A stretch of DNA of 64,000 nt from Clostridiales bacterium (GCA_017620475.1 JAFZQI010000016.1:43557-107556), one strand, 5' to 3'; shown: positions 6,604 to 15,934, numbered from the stretch's first letter. Numbers and translations: made by a program. Notes: generated from the letters alone by a model not told the origin.

Positions 6604-9192
6604 TTGATCAAGTTTACGAAAAGAAGGCTGAGTTTTACTCGGAATAAGCTGCGCTGGGGCATCGTGATCGCGGCGATGCTTGTGATGCTGCTTGTAGTTC
6701 TTTTCGCGTCGTCCGTATTTGAATCCAAAGAAACGGTTACCTACCTTGGACGACGTTCGCAACCGGCGGGCGTACTGAACGGAGAGGAGCCGCTGGTGCA
6801 GCCTTTCGTCCCGGAGAAACGGCATGTGGATTATATCGAGATCCGTTTCGCTTCCAATGTGGAAGAAGGTAATGTTGTCGCTCCGGAAGGGATCCTGGTG
6901 TTCCAGGTGACTGAAGAGGATGGCGACCTGCTCTATGCTGAGAATGTGCCGATCATGGACATCAAGGACAATGAGTATATCCGGTTTAAGCTCGATCAGA
7001 CACTGGAACTGGAGAAGACCTATCTCATCCTGATGAAGACCGTGGGGACAAAAGGTGAAGAAGTGCCGACGGTGTGGGTGTCGACCAATGTCCGTGATGC
7101 GCTTCGTGATGTAAGCTATCCGGGAGTCAGCAGCAGTATCCGCATGCAGTGCAATGCCCAGTTCCGTTATTCCGAGATGGATTATCCGGCGATGATCATC
7201 AGCATCTTCCTGGTGCTGATCTGCGGACTTCTGGCGGTGACACATGTAGATCTGTCAGATAAGGAAAACGAGTATTTGTTTGTGACGGTCATGTGCCTCA
7301 TGCCGGTCCTGATGTTTACCATCACCGAGCTTCTGAACAACAATTCCCTGCTCCTGAAATCCGTGGCGGCATATCTGGTGAACTATGCGCTGTATCTGTT
7401 TTTATACCTGGTGCTGTTTATAGCATTCAACCGGTTCCGCCTGACGACGATCATCGTGAACGCCGTGATCTTTGCCATCGCGATCTTCAATTATTTCAAG
7501 TTCCTCTGGAGAGGTGAGCCGGTACAGCTGCTGGATGTGGTCACGCTTCAGACGGCGATGAATGTGTCGGACAACTACCACATCGAGCTGTCTCCGATAT
7601 TGATCATCTCCGCACTTCTTTTCATTCTCTCGATCATCATTGTGACAAAGATCCGATTCGCACTGTCCAGAAAGAGGAGCCGCGCGTATCTGGGGATACT
7701 GGCTTCGGTACTTGGCATTTTCCTTCTCCTGGTCCTGGTGGACTCCAGAAGAAATTCCAATTCGATGCTGGACATGATGAGAGAACTCGGATTTGTCAGA
7801 AATGAGAACAATCAGCCGTCGAATTACATGAAGAACGGCATGGTGGTGGCGCTGACGATGAATGCCCAGCATGTGTCGGTACAGATTCCGGAAGGATATT
7901 CACAGGAGTCCGTACAGCATATTCAGGAGATCATTAAGAGCACGCAAGAAGAATATTCGATCCTGCCCAGCCATGTTATGACGAAATACGAACTGGATAA
8001 GAGCACTCACGAGCAAGAGGGAAAGCGGGTGCTCAAGGAAGGTGAAAAACCGAACATCATCTGCATCATGGATGAGTCCTATTCCGATATGTCTTCTGTC
8101 GGACACTTTGAGACGAATCTGGAATTGCATCCTTACATGGATGCGCTTTTCCAGGGCGACAATGTGATCCACGGAGATCTCTTTGTTTCCGTGTATGGCG
8201 GCGGAACCGCCAACTCGGAGTTTGAATTCCTGACGGGAAACTCGATGGCTTTCTTCCCGAACGGAAGTATTCCTTACCAGCAGTATATCGAGAGCGACAC
8301 GGGATCACTGGCTCGTTTCCTCAAGGGGAAAGGGTATCAGACCATTGCGGTACATCCCTATCTCGCATCTGGATGGAACCGTCCGGACGTGTATGAGAAA
8401 CTGGCGTTCGATCAGTTCCTTTCCATCGATGATTTCAACGAGAATGCAGGATATATCCGTTCCTATATTTCCGACAAGAGCTCCTTTGATAAGCTGATCG
8501 AACTTTATGAAAACAAGGAAGAAGGACAGCCGCTGTTCCTTTTCAATGTAACGATGCAGAATCACGGGCAGTATACCAGTACGAATCCGAACTTCAATCA
8601 GGATGTCCAGCTGGTTGACTATCCGGGCAAATTCCCGGAGACGGAACAGTATCTGTCGCTGGCCCGCCAGACCGACATCGCGGTGCAGGATCTGGTGGAC
8701 TACTTCTATTCCGTTGACGAGCCGGTGATCATCTGTTTCTTCGGAGATCACCTCCCGAGCATGAAGAACGGTTTCTACGAGACCATGATGGATAAGGAGA
8801 CCTTCGATATGACGGCGGAGGAGATGCAGAATCTCTATAAGACGGATTTCTTTATCTGGGCGAATTACGATATTCCCGAATATGAGATCAAGAACATCAG
8901 TCTGAACTACCTGTCGACCCTTCTTCTTCAGATGACGGGACTGGATCTTCCGGAATATAACCTTCTGATTGCGGAAACCTATAATCAGTATCCGGTGCTG
9001 ACCACGATGGGTGTTTATGATAAAGCCGGCAACAGATATAACTCCATGGAAGATGTACCGGATGCGACAGGACTTCTCAACGAGTACAACATCCTGGCAT
9101 ACAATAATGTGTTTGAAACGACCGCACGCCGGGCAGAGATCTTCGATATCGTAGATTATGTCCCGTGGAAAAAGGAGACCGAAGAATCGTGA
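6604..9192 (+). CDS. LTA synthase family sulfatase-fold membrane enzyme
   Basis: An 862-residue enzyme likely to transfer glycerol-phosphate or similar groups to a cell-envelope polymer outside the membrane. Helix 1 is at residues 17-37, followed by an extracytoplasmic domain of about 155 residues and then some six helices (195-390). The sulfatase/LtaS-type catalytic domain (470-850) shows ICIMDESYSDMSSVG (metal), GGGTANSEFEFLTG with the nucleophilic Thr at about 535, the segment VHPYLASGWNRP, TMQNHGQY, and FFGDHLPS (Asp715/His716). The extra N-terminal extracytoplasmic domain makes it longer than classic LtaS (about 650). The start codon is probably TTG, behind a GGAGAGA site. Its stop overlaps the helicase start. 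Confidence 0.85.
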   Translation: MIKFTKRRLSFTRNKLRWGIVIAAMLVMLLVVLFASSVFESKETVTYLGRRSQPAGVLNGEEPLVQPFVPEKRHVDYIEIRFASNVEEGNVVAPEGILVFQVTEEDGDLLYAENVPIMDIKDNEYIRFKLDQTLELEKTYLILMKTVGTKGEEVPTVWVSTNVRDALRDVSYPGVSSSIRMQCNAQFRYSEMDYPAMIISIFLVLICGLLAVTHVDLSDKENEYLFVTVMCLMPVLMFTITELLNNNSLLLKSVAAYLVNYALYLFLYLVLFIAFNRFRLTTIIVNAVIFAIAIFNYFKFLWRGEPVQLLDVVTLQTAMNVSDNYHIELSPILIISALLFILSIIIVTKIRFALSRKRSRAYLGILASVLGIFLLLVLVDSRRNSNSMLDMMRELGFVRNENNQPSNYMKNGMVVALTMNAQHVSVQIPEGYSQESVQHIQEIIKSTQEEYSILPSHVMTKYELDKSTHEQEGKRVLKEGEKPNIICIMDESYSDMSSVGHFETNLELHPYMDALFQGDNVIHGDLFVSVYGGGTANSEFEFLTGNSMAFFPNGSIPYQQYIESDTGSLARFLKGKGYQTIAVHPYLASGWNRPDVYEKLAFDQFLSIDDFNENAGYIRSYISDKSSFDKLIELYENKEEGQPLFLFNVTMQNHGQYTSTNPNFNQDVQLVDYPGKFPETEQYLSLARQTDIAVQDLVDYFYSVDEPVIICFFGDHLPSMKNGFYETMMDKETFDMTAEEMQNLYKTDFFIWANYDIPEYEIKNISLNYLSTLLLQMTGLDLPEYNLLIAETYNQYPVLTTMGVYDKAGNRYNSMEDVPDATGLLNEYNILAYNNVFETTARRAEIFDIVDYVPWKKETEES

Positions 9193-10385
9193 ACGAAGAA
9201 TGCAGTTCTTTTGAAAGCATGGATCTCTCGGATGAGATCATGCGCGCCCTGGAAAAGATGGGCATGACCACACCAACCTCTGTACAGAAACAGGCGATCC
9301 CCCTAATGATGGATAACCGATGCGTGATCGCTAAGGCCCCGACAGGCACGGGAAAGACGTTTGCCTTCGGTATCCCGATCCTGGAATACCTCAACATGGA
9401 TGCGAAGTTCGTGCAGGCACTCATCCTTTGCCCCACTAGAGAACTGGCGCTTCAGATATGCACGGAGCTCCGTGCGCTGGGTGCTTTTATCAAGGGATTA
9501 AAGATCTGCGGCATTATCGGCGGACAGAAGATGGATAAGCAGGTGCAGATGCTTCGTAAGAATCCGCAGATCGTGGTGGCGACACCGGGAAGACTTCTTG
9601 ATCATGTGCAGCATAAAAGTATCGACATTTCCGATATCTACACGCTGGTCCTCGATGAGGCGGACAAGATGCTGGACATGGGATTCATCAAGGATATCCG
9701 CAAGATCATGAAACTGACGCCGAAGGACAAGCAGATCGCCATGTTCTCCGCAACGATGTCCCGTGAGGTCATGGATATCACATGGGAATATATGGAAGGT
9801 GCAGACGAGATCGAAGTGGCACCGAAGGCAGAGGATATGCCGAAGATCGATCAGTATATCCTGCACCTTGAGGAAAGAGAGAAAATGAGCGCTTTTGCCA
9901 AGATCATGGAGCAGTACAACTGCCACCGTGTGATGGCTTTCTGCAATACGAAGACGCGAGTAAGGATCGTGACCGAGGGCATCAGGAAACTGGGGTATAA
10001 GGTGGACTGTCTCCACGGCGATATCGGTCAGGGCGCGAGAAACCGTATCATGGAGGATTTCCGAAGAGGAAAGTTCAACATCCTCGTGGCATCGGATGTG
10101 GCGGCGCGAGGCATCGACGTTTCCGATATCGATACGGTATTTAATTTCGAGGTCCCGAATGAAAACGAATACTATCTTCACCGGATCGGAAGAACCGGAC
10201 GTGCGGGAAGAACAGGTCAGGCGTTTACCTTTGTAACCTATGGCCAGAGCATCCGCATGGACGATATCCTCCACTATACGAAAGTGCAGACCAGGGAACT
10301 GGATCTGGGCGAACTGGAAAAGGCGGAGGCTCCGGTCCTTGATGACGCGGAACAGACGGAGGAGCTGGATCTCAATGAAGGATAA
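9189..10385 (+). CDS. DEAD-box RNA helicase
   Basis: A 398-residue ATP-dependent RNA helicase core without a long C-terminal extension. Motifs in order: Q motif (FESMDLSDEI to TPTSVQKQAIP), I APTGTGKT, Ia PTRELALQ, Ib TPGRLLDH, II VLDEADKMLDMGF, III SAT, then IV-V ILVASDVAARGIDVSD and VI HRIGRTGRAGRTGQ. The GTG at 9189 shares bases with the preceding TGA (GTGA) and has AAAGGAG at good distance; an in-frame GTG at 9165 is less likely. Such helicases unwind structured mRNA or help ribosome assembly. Translational coupling to an envelope enzyme and a cellulase is unusual. Confidence 0.93.
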   Translation: MNEECSSFESMDLSDEIMRALEKMGMTTPTSVQKQAIPLMMDNRCVIAKAPTGTGKTFAFGIPILEYLNMDAKFVQALILCPTRELALQICTELRALGAFIKGLKICGIIGGQKMDKQVQMLRKNPQIVVATPGRLLDHVQHKSIDISDIYTLVLDEADKMLDMGFIKDIRKIMKLTPKDKQIAMFSATMSREVMDITWEYMEGADEIEVAPKAEDMPKIDQYILHLEEREKMSAFAKIMEQYNCHRVMAFCNTKTRVRIVTEGIRKLGYKVDCLHGDIGQGARNRIMEDFRRGKFNILVASDVAARGIDVSDIDTVFNFEVPNENEYYLHRIGRTGRAGRTGQAFTFVTYGQSIRMDDILHYTKVQTRELDLGELEKAEAPVLDDAEQTEELDLNEG

Positions 10386-13149
10386 GGTTAGACTGGCCGC
10401 TCTTTGCGGTATATTTCTGGCGGTGGCGATCCTGATCGGCGGGGTCGTGATCGTATGGAAAAAGACCTTCGATAAGAAGGCTTCGGATTCTTCCGACGGG
10501 GCATCCGCTTCGGTGGAGGCCTCTACGGATGAGGCGGACAATTCATCGGATAGAAATGGTGAAGGGGACTCGGTATCCTCAGACTCTAAGGAACAAACGG
10601 AAAGCACGAATTCCGAAAGTGCCGATGCGGCTGTTTCCGAAAGCGATGCGACCGATCCTTCTGCTTCCGAATCGGCAAGTGAGGAAACTTCAAACGCGAC
10701 AGGAAAGACGCCGGAGACGACAAAGGCTTCCGACTCAACTGCAAAGACTTCCGAGACGACGGCGGAACCTTCGGATGAAAAGACTTCCGCACCTAAGGAT
10801 CCGAAGAGCTATGGTACGATTTCGGGAAACGGCAGGGAAGGCATTGCCGGTACCGGAAAATATAACTATGGAGAGGCGCTTCAGAAGTCGCTTCTTTTCT
10901 ACGAACTTCAGCGTTCCGGTGATCTTCCGGAGAATACGCGCTGCAACTGGCGCGGAGATTCCTGTCTTCATGACGGATCGGATGTGGGACTGGATCTGAC
11001 CGGCGGATGGTTCGATGCCGGAGATAATGTGAAATTCAATCTTCCTATGGCCTATACCGCTGCCATGCTGGGCTGGTCGGTCTACGAAGATTTCGATGCA
11101 TACAAAGAAAGCAAGCAGCTGACCTATGCGCTGGACAATATCCGCTGGGCCAATGAGTACTTCATTAAGTGCCATCCCCAGGATGAACTCTACTACTATC
11201 AGGTCGGAAACGGTTCTTCGGATCACAGCTGGTGGGGTCCGGGCGAATGTGTGGAATATCAGATGAGCCGTCCTTCGTACTTTGTCGATGCCCAGCATCC
11301 GGGTTCGGCGGTGACGGCGGAGACCGCGGCATCTTTAGCCGTATGCAGTATCCTCTTTAAAGATGTCGATCCGTCTTTCAGTACAACGTGCCTCGATCAT
11401 GCGAAGTCACTTTATGCTTTTGCCGACAAGTACAAGAGCGATGAAGGATATACGGCGGCAAACGGTTTCTATGATTCCTGGAGCGGCTACTACGACGAGC
11501 TTTGCTGGGCGGGTGTGTGGCTTTATCGTGCAACGGGCGACAAGGCATATCTGGATAAAGCCAAAGAATACTATCCCAAGGCGAACCAGGACTACAACTG
11601 GGCGCTTTGCTGGGACGATGTGCATATCGGCGCGGCGGTCCTTCTGGCGCAGGAGACCGGCGACAAAACATATACATCTGCGGTCGAAAAACACCTCGAT
11701 TACTGGACGACGGGAACGTCTTCCGGAGATCGGATCACTTATACGCCCAAGGGCCTGGCCTGGCTGGACAGCTGGGGTTCGCTGCGGTATGCGACCACTA
11801 CGGCGTTCGTGGCGGCGGTCTATAGCGAGAGCGATGTCTGTTCTTCCGGAAAGAAAGACACCTACTGGAATTTCGCTGTAGCCCAGGCGGGGTATGCACT
11901 GGGTGACACGGGCTTCTCTTATCAGATCGGATTCGGGGACAGTTACCCGCACAATCCGCATCACCGGACAGCCCAGGGCTCCTACTGTGACAACATGAAC
12001 GATCCTTCTCCCGCACGGCACATCCTCTGCGGCGCACTGGTCGGCGGACCGGATGCCTCGGACGGATACACGGATGTGGTCAGCAACTACAACACCAACG
12101 AAGTCGCCTGCGATTATAACGCCGGATTTACCGGTCTCATGGCGAAGCTCTACACCCGCTATCACGGGCAGACACTGAAGGATTTCGGCGCCGGTGAGAC
12201 TGTGGGCGAAGAGTATCGTGTGGACACTTCCGTCAACGCCGGCGGCAGTGATTTCCTGGAGATCAAGGCAATCACATACAACATGACAGGATGGCCGGCA
12301 AGAGCTCCGAAGAACCTCGAGCTGCGCTACTATTTTTCTATTCCTTCGGGAAAAGCACTGTCTGACCTTTCGGTGTCATCTTCTTACGGACAGAATGTCA
12401 AGTCCGTAACGCTTGCTGATGCGGGAAACGGCAAAGGCTGCGTCCAAGTGCTTTTCGAAGAGTATTCGTGCTATCCGGGCGGACAGGAAGAATACAAAAA
12501 GGAAGTGCAGTTTCGGATCACAGGACTTCCGCAGGATGCATCGGGTGAGGCGAAGGCGGCCCTTTATGAGGACGGTGCGCTGGTGTTTGGCGAGGAACCG
12601 GACGGGACGAAAGCAGTGACTCCGTCGACGCCTTCCGGTGACGATACAAAACCATCGCAGACTACGGCTCCGACGACGGCGCCCGCGCCTTCCGGAAACG
12701 AGAAACTGACCGTGACGGTGGAGTACACCATGAGCGGTACCGGGAATGCCATTGCGGCGAATATGACGATCGAGAATACGGGAAGTGACGATGTGGCCCT
12801 CACCGGCCTTGTGATCGAATATTATTTTACCAATGAGAAGGGTGTACAGCTTTCCTACGACTGCTACCATTCGGCCATCAACAGAAAGGATGGGCAGTAC
12901 GAAGCCATCACGAGCGTGAAGGGCGATTTTGCCGGGGTCGATCCGGCAAAGGACGGCGCGGATACACTCTGCACCATGAGCGGATTCGGCTCAGCAACAC
13001 TTCGCGCCGGAGATAAAATGGTGGTACAGTTCTCGATCCACCATAACGACTGGTCCGACTTTAACCTCTCCGACGATTACTCCAGAAAATCCACGGACAG
13101 CATCGTGATCGCGGCCGGGGATACGGTGATTTTCGGAAAGAGACCGTAA
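10375..13149 (+). CDS. Membrane-anchored GH9 endoglucanase with two CBM3 modules
   Basis: A 924-residue cellulase. Residues 8-28 are a hydrophobic helix with no convincing cleavage site and two Lys after it, so the enzyme is probably anchored to the outer membrane face. A Ser/Thr/Glu-rich linker follows (30-155). The GH9 domain (about 163-600) shows GGWFDAGDNVKFNLP (catalytic Asp in DAGD, 214-217), FGDSYPHNPHHR and NEVACDYNAGFTG with the acid Glu576. Next is a CBM3c-like module (about 613-750), a Pro/Thr linker, and a terminal CBM3 (about 777-924). This is the processive-endoglucanase layout of theme B GH9 enzymes. The ATG overlaps the helicase stop by 11 bases with GGAGGAG upstream. No dockerin is present. 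Confidence 0.93.
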   Translation: MKDKVRLAALCGIFLAVAILIGGVVIVWKKTFDKKASDSSDGASASVEASTDEADNSSDRNGEGDSVSSDSKEQTESTNSESADAAVSESDATDPSASESASEETSNATGKTPETTKASDSTAKTSETTAEPSDEKTSAPKDPKSYGTISGNGREGIAGTGKYNYGEALQKSLLFYELQRSGDLPENTRCNWRGDSCLHDGSDVGLDLTGGWFDAGDNVKFNLPMAYTAAMLGWSVYEDFDAYKESKQLTYALDNIRWANEYFIKCHPQDELYYYQVGNGSSDHSWWGPGECVEYQMSRPSYFVDAQHPGSAVTAETAASLAVCSILFKDVDPSFSTTCLDHAKSLYAFADKYKSDEGYTAANGFYDSWSGYYDELCWAGVWLYRATGDKAYLDKAKEYYPKANQDYNWALCWDDVHIGAAVLLAQETGDKTYTSAVEKHLDYWTTGTSSGDRITYTPKGLAWLDSWGSLRYATTTAFVAAVYSESDVCSSGKKDTYWNFAVAQAGYALGDTGFSYQIGFGDSYPHNPHHRTAQGSYCDNMNDPSPARHILCGALVGGPDASDGYTDVVSNYNTNEVACDYNAGFTGLMAKLYTRYHGQTLKDFGAGETVGEEYRVDTSVNAGGSDFLEIKAITYNMTGWPARAPKNLELRYYFSIPSGKALSDLSVSSSYGQNVKSVTLADAGNGKGCVQVLFEEYSCYPGGQEEYKKEVQFRITGLPQDASGEAKAALYEDGALVFGEEPDGTKAVTPSTPSGDDTKPSQTTAPTTAPAPSGNEKLTVTVEYTMSGTGNAIAANMTIENTGSDDVALTGLVIEYYFTNEKGVQLSYDCYHSAINRKDGQYEAITSVKGDFAGVDPAKDGADTLCTMSGFGSATLRAGDKMVVQFSIHHNDWSDFNLSDDYSRKSTDSIVIAAGDTVIFGKRP

Positions 13150-13173
13150 GCGATTGAATAATACTTTTCCGAA

Positions 13174-13206
13174 ACAGCTCCGGAGACATCCCGGGGCTGT
13201 TTTTTT
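13174..13206 (+). terminator. Terminator after the GH9 gene
   Basis: ACAGCTCCGG (13174-13183) pairs with CCGGGGCTGT (13191-13200), ten base pairs with one G-T, followed at once by TTTTTT. It closes the LTA-synthase/helicase/cellulase transcript. Confidence 0.85.
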
Positions 13207-13222
13207 GTCATTCATTGTCCGG

Positions 13223-13251
13223 TTGGATAACCGCATCTCATATGGTAGAAT
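13223..13251 (+). promoter_or_regulatory. Promoter of the small EF-Tu-domain-like gene
   Basis: TTGGAT (13223-13228), a 17-base spacer and TAGAAT (13246-13251) preceded by TGG, an extended -10. Transcription would begin near 13258, just before a GGAGGT ribosome site at 13270. Confidence 0.5.
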
Positions 13252-13279
13252 AAAAATACTTTGAGGAACGGAGGTAGCC

Positions 13280-13774
13280 GTGCTCTTAAGTATGTCAGAG
13301 AGTGATCGGCGCAAGGTAAAAATGGGATTTTTTGATTTTCTGAACAAGGGTAAAGAAAAGGCAGCAGCTCAGGCGGAAGCGGCGGCGAAGCTGGCACAGA
13401 TGGCACCGGTCGGTGCAACCGGCATTGCCTTCGGATCGCAGTTTTCCTGCGCGAATGTGTTCTCGATCGCGCCGAAGCCGCTCGATGTCGGCGTAAAGCG
13501 TTCCAAGGAACTGGCGAATCGTCTCGTTGTAAACGGATCCGTTAAGGGCGGCGAATTCAGCAAGGGTGACGGGGTCGCGATCGTTGGACAGGATGGCGCG
13601 GTCAAAGCAGTTACCACACTTCTGGATGTCATCAAGGATGACGGAGCGAACGATTTCAACACGCTTCTTGGCGCAAATATGGGCAAGAAGAGAATGGAAC
13701 TGGGCAACAGCGGCTGGATGATCGTTGATCTGACCGATGGCGTAGCTGCCGGAGATATCATCGCAAAACTATGA
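13280..13774 (+). CDS. Small protein resembling a stand-alone EF-Tu domain II
   Basis: A protein of up to 164 residues. The N-terminus is uncertain: GTG at 13280 follows GGAGGT by four bases, while an internal ATG at 13322 gives the natural-looking MGFFDFLNKGKEK. After an Ala-rich helix, the remainder follows the beta-barrel pattern of translation-factor domain II: LVVNGSVKGGEFSKGDGVAI, then VGQDGAVKAVTTLLDV and a final IVDLTDGVAAGDIIAKL, comparable with the GRVERGTIKVGDEVEIVG and GDNVGVLLRG strands of EF-Tu. No GTPase domain is present. It overlaps the next gene by ATGA, so the two products probably act together. The function is unknown; it could be a nucleic-acid or protein-binding barrel. 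Confidence 0.7.
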   Translation: MLLSMSESDRRKVKMGFFDFLNKGKEKAAAQAEAAAKLAQMAPVGATGIAFGSQFSCANVFSIAPKPLDVGVKRSKELANRLVVNGSVKGGEFSKGDGVAIVGQDGAVKAVTTLLDVIKDDGANDFNTLLGANMGKKRMELGNSGWMIVDLTDGVAAGDIIAKL

Positions 13775-14766
13775 GTTTCCTTCTGTTTTTCCCGGGACTG
13801 TTCCTGGGCATGCAGATCATTGGCCTGATCCGGGTCGGATTTCATTATCTGTACTATCGGGCCAAGGGTTATACGTGCGTTGCCGTAACATGTCTCAACC
13901 TTCGCTGGGAGAAAGATTTCTATGACCGTGAGAAGCCCGGACGGATGAAGTTCATGGTGACTAAACTCAATGACCTCATCCCGGGCATTCTTATGTTGAA
14001 AAAGCCGGCCAGAACGCCGGAGGAACAAAGACGGTCTTACCGGAATCATGCGATTGTCTACGCTATTCTTGCGGTGGCGATGCTTGCTGTTGATCTGTAT
14101 ATGCAGGACACTCAGCCCATCCCCAACGACTACCTTAACCAATTCGTATGCGGTGTAGCGGCCGGAGTCTTTGTCATCTATCTTACGCTGGCTTTGGGCA
14201 TGTATATGTACATGAAAGAACCCAAAGGGCTCAAGGTCAAAGTACTGGAGATGCATGCGGCGCTTCAGACGAAAGAAACCCTGGAGGCATATGTCCTTCC
14301 GCCGATGGTTCAGGAACCGTATTCGAAAGCTTCCCTGAGCGATAAGTTCAACTATCTGTCTCTTTACTACGCAATCGCTGAATACAAGAATGACCTTAAC
14401 GCCTTGGCGGAGTGCGCCAATGTCTGGATGCGTCTCGGGACGACACTGCTTACGGGGCCTGCCAAATTCCATACGGATTCGACGCTCTTTTCTTATTTTT
14501 CCTTCCGTCAGATCAATCCGGAAATGGCGAAGAAGTATTATCTGCAGTCAAAAAAGCAGATCGATGAGGATAGCGATTGTAACGGAAGACGCAAACTGGC
14601 GTACTATTCGTACTTCATTCTGCATGACTCCGCTGCCGCAGCAAAATACGTGGAAGAGGGCCTTTCCGCCCTTAAAGTGGACGATATCCGCAGACTTGAT
14701 ACCACCAATGAACTGGAAGAGAGGATGCTTCTTTACCTGAAGTCATTGCTGGATAAAGAAACATAA
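13771..14766 (+). CDS. Membrane protein with cytoplasmic helical-repeat domain
   Basis: A 331-residue protein of no family that I recognise. An N-terminal hydrophobic segment (2-25), two further helices (about 95-115 and 125-150) and a cytoplasmic C-terminal half (160-331) made of helices reminiscent of TPR repeats, for example KFNYLSLYYAIAEYKNDLNALAECANVW and MAKKYYLQSKKQIDED. Its ATG overlaps the stop of the EF-Tu-domain-II-like gene (ATGA), indicating translational coupling and probably a shared complex at the membrane. No catalytic motif is visible. Confidence 0.75.
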   Translation: MSFLLFFPGLFLGMQIIGLIRVGFHYLYYRAKGYTCVAVTCLNLRWEKDFYDREKPGRMKFMVTKLNDLIPGILMLKKPARTPEEQRRSYRNHAIVYAILAVAMLAVDLYMQDTQPIPNDYLNQFVCGVAAGVFVIYLTLALGMYMYMKEPKGLKVKVLEMHAALQTKETLEAYVLPPMVQEPYSKASLSDKFNYLSLYYAIAEYKNDLNALAECANVWMRLGTTLLTGPAKFHTDSTLFSYFSFRQINPEMAKKYYLQSKKQIDEDSDCNGRRKLAYYSYFILHDSAAAAKYVEEGLSALKVDDIRRLDTTNELEERMLLYLKSLLDKET

Positions 14767-14816
14767 AGAGTTCTGTCCGAAATCGCAGAACATTACCTTC
14801 GGCATATGAATTCCGA

Positions 14817-14846
14817 TTGAAAAGAACTGTCTTTAAGAGTTATAAT
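14817..14846 (+). promoter_or_regulatory. Promoter of pta
   Basis: TTGAAA (14817-14822) and a perfect TATAAT (14841-14846) are 18 bases apart, with the pta start 37 bases downstream. Confidence 0.7.
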
Positions 14847-14883
14847 ACCTTGAATAATATTTTGTGAAGGCAGGCGATCAAAT

Positions 14884-15894
14884 ATGGCATTTATCGACGA
14901 AATCAAGGCAAAAGCAAAGAGTAACAAGAAAACCATCATTCTTCCGGAGTCCATGGACAGAAGAACATTCGAGGCGGCAGCTGAGATCCTGGCAGATGAT
15001 ATCGCTGACATCATCATCATCGGTACCGAAGAAGAATGCAAGAAAAATAGTGAGGGCCTCGATATTTCCAAGGCGAAGATCGTGGATCCGAAGACCAACC
15101 CCAAGACTGAAGAATACATCAATGCTTTCGTTGAGCTCCGTAAGAGCAAGGGCATGACCAAGGAAGAAGCCGATAAGATCTTCCTCGACGAGAGCAACAA
15201 CAACCGCTATATGTTTTACGCCTGCATGATGGTGAAGATGGGCGACGGTGACGGAATCGTATCCGGTGCCTGCCACTCTACAGCAGATACGCTTCGTCCG
15301 TCGCTGCAGATCATCAAGACCGCTCCAGGCACCAAGCTCGTTTCCGCGTTCTTCGTAATGGTCGTACCGGATTGCGATATGGGTGAAGACGGTGTATTCG
15401 TATTCGGTGACTGCGGCCTTAACCAGAACCCGAATCCGGAAGAACTTGCGGCGATCGCCGGTTCCTCCGCTGCATCCTTCAAGCAGCTCGTCGGCAAAGA
15501 GCCGGTAGTTGCAATGCTGTCCCACTCTTCTATGGGTTCCGCGAAGCACGACGACGTAACGAAGGTCGTTGAAGCGACAAAGCTTGCTAAGGAGCAGTAT
15601 CCTGAGTATGCCATCGACGGTGAGCTCCAGGCAGATGCCGCGATCGTTCCTTCCGTTGGTGCGAGCAAGGCTCCGAACAGCAACGTAGCCGGTAAGGCGA
15701 ACGTTCTTATCTTCCCGGACCTTGATGCAGGTAACATCGGTTATAAGCTCGTTCAGAGACTGGCAAAGGCAGAGGCTTACGGCCCGATGTGCCAGGGTAT
15801 TGCCAAGCCGGTCAACGACCTGTCCCGCGGATGCTCCGCAAAGGATATCGCAGGCGTTATCGCGATCACAGCCGTACAGGCTCAGAATGCTTAA
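14884..15894 (+). CDS. pta: Phosphate acetyltransferase Pta
   Basis: A 336-residue short-form phosphotransacetylase converting acetyl-CoA and phosphate to acetyl phosphate and CoA, the first step of ATP-yielding acetate production. Visible family segments: KKTIILPESMDRRTFEAA, FYACMMVKMGDGDGIVSGACHSTADTLRP, FVMVVPDCDMGEDGVFVFGDCGLNQNP, AMLSHSSMGSAKHDDVTKV, ELQADAAIVPSVGASKAPNS, NVLIFPDLDAGNIGYKLVQRL and the ending LSRGCSAKDI. Length and start (AAGGCAGG upstream) are normal. Codons are enriched in C-ending forms compared with neighbours, as expected for a highly expressed enzyme. ackA follows. Confidence 0.97.
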   Translation: MAFIDEIKAKAKSNKKTIILPESMDRRTFEAAAEILADDIADIIIIGTEEECKKNSEGLDISKAKIVDPKTNPKTEEYINAFVELRKSKGMTKEEADKIFLDESNNNRYMFYACMMVKMGDGDGIVSGACHSTADTLRPSLQIIKTAPGTKLVSAFFVMVVPDCDMGEDGVFVFGDCGLNQNPNPEELAAIAGSSAASFKQLVGKEPVVAMLSHSSMGSAKHDDVTKVVEATKLAKEQYPEYAIDGELQADAAIVPSVGASKAPNSNVAGKANVLIFPDLDAGNIGYKLVQRLAKAEAYGPMCQGIAKPVNDLSRGCSAKDIAGVIAITAVQAQNA

Positions 15895-15897
15895 GTC

Positions 15898-15934
15898 AAA
15901 TCACCGCGGGAATGGAAACTTACCGCGGTGATTT
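15898..15934 (+). terminator. Hairpin between pta and ackA
   Basis: AAATCACCGCGG (15898-15909) pairs over 12 bases with CCGCGGTGATTT (15923-15934) around a 13-base loop. The T-run is short, so it is probably a partial terminator or an mRNA-stabilising element that lets pta be expressed at a different level from ackA. Confidence 0.6.
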
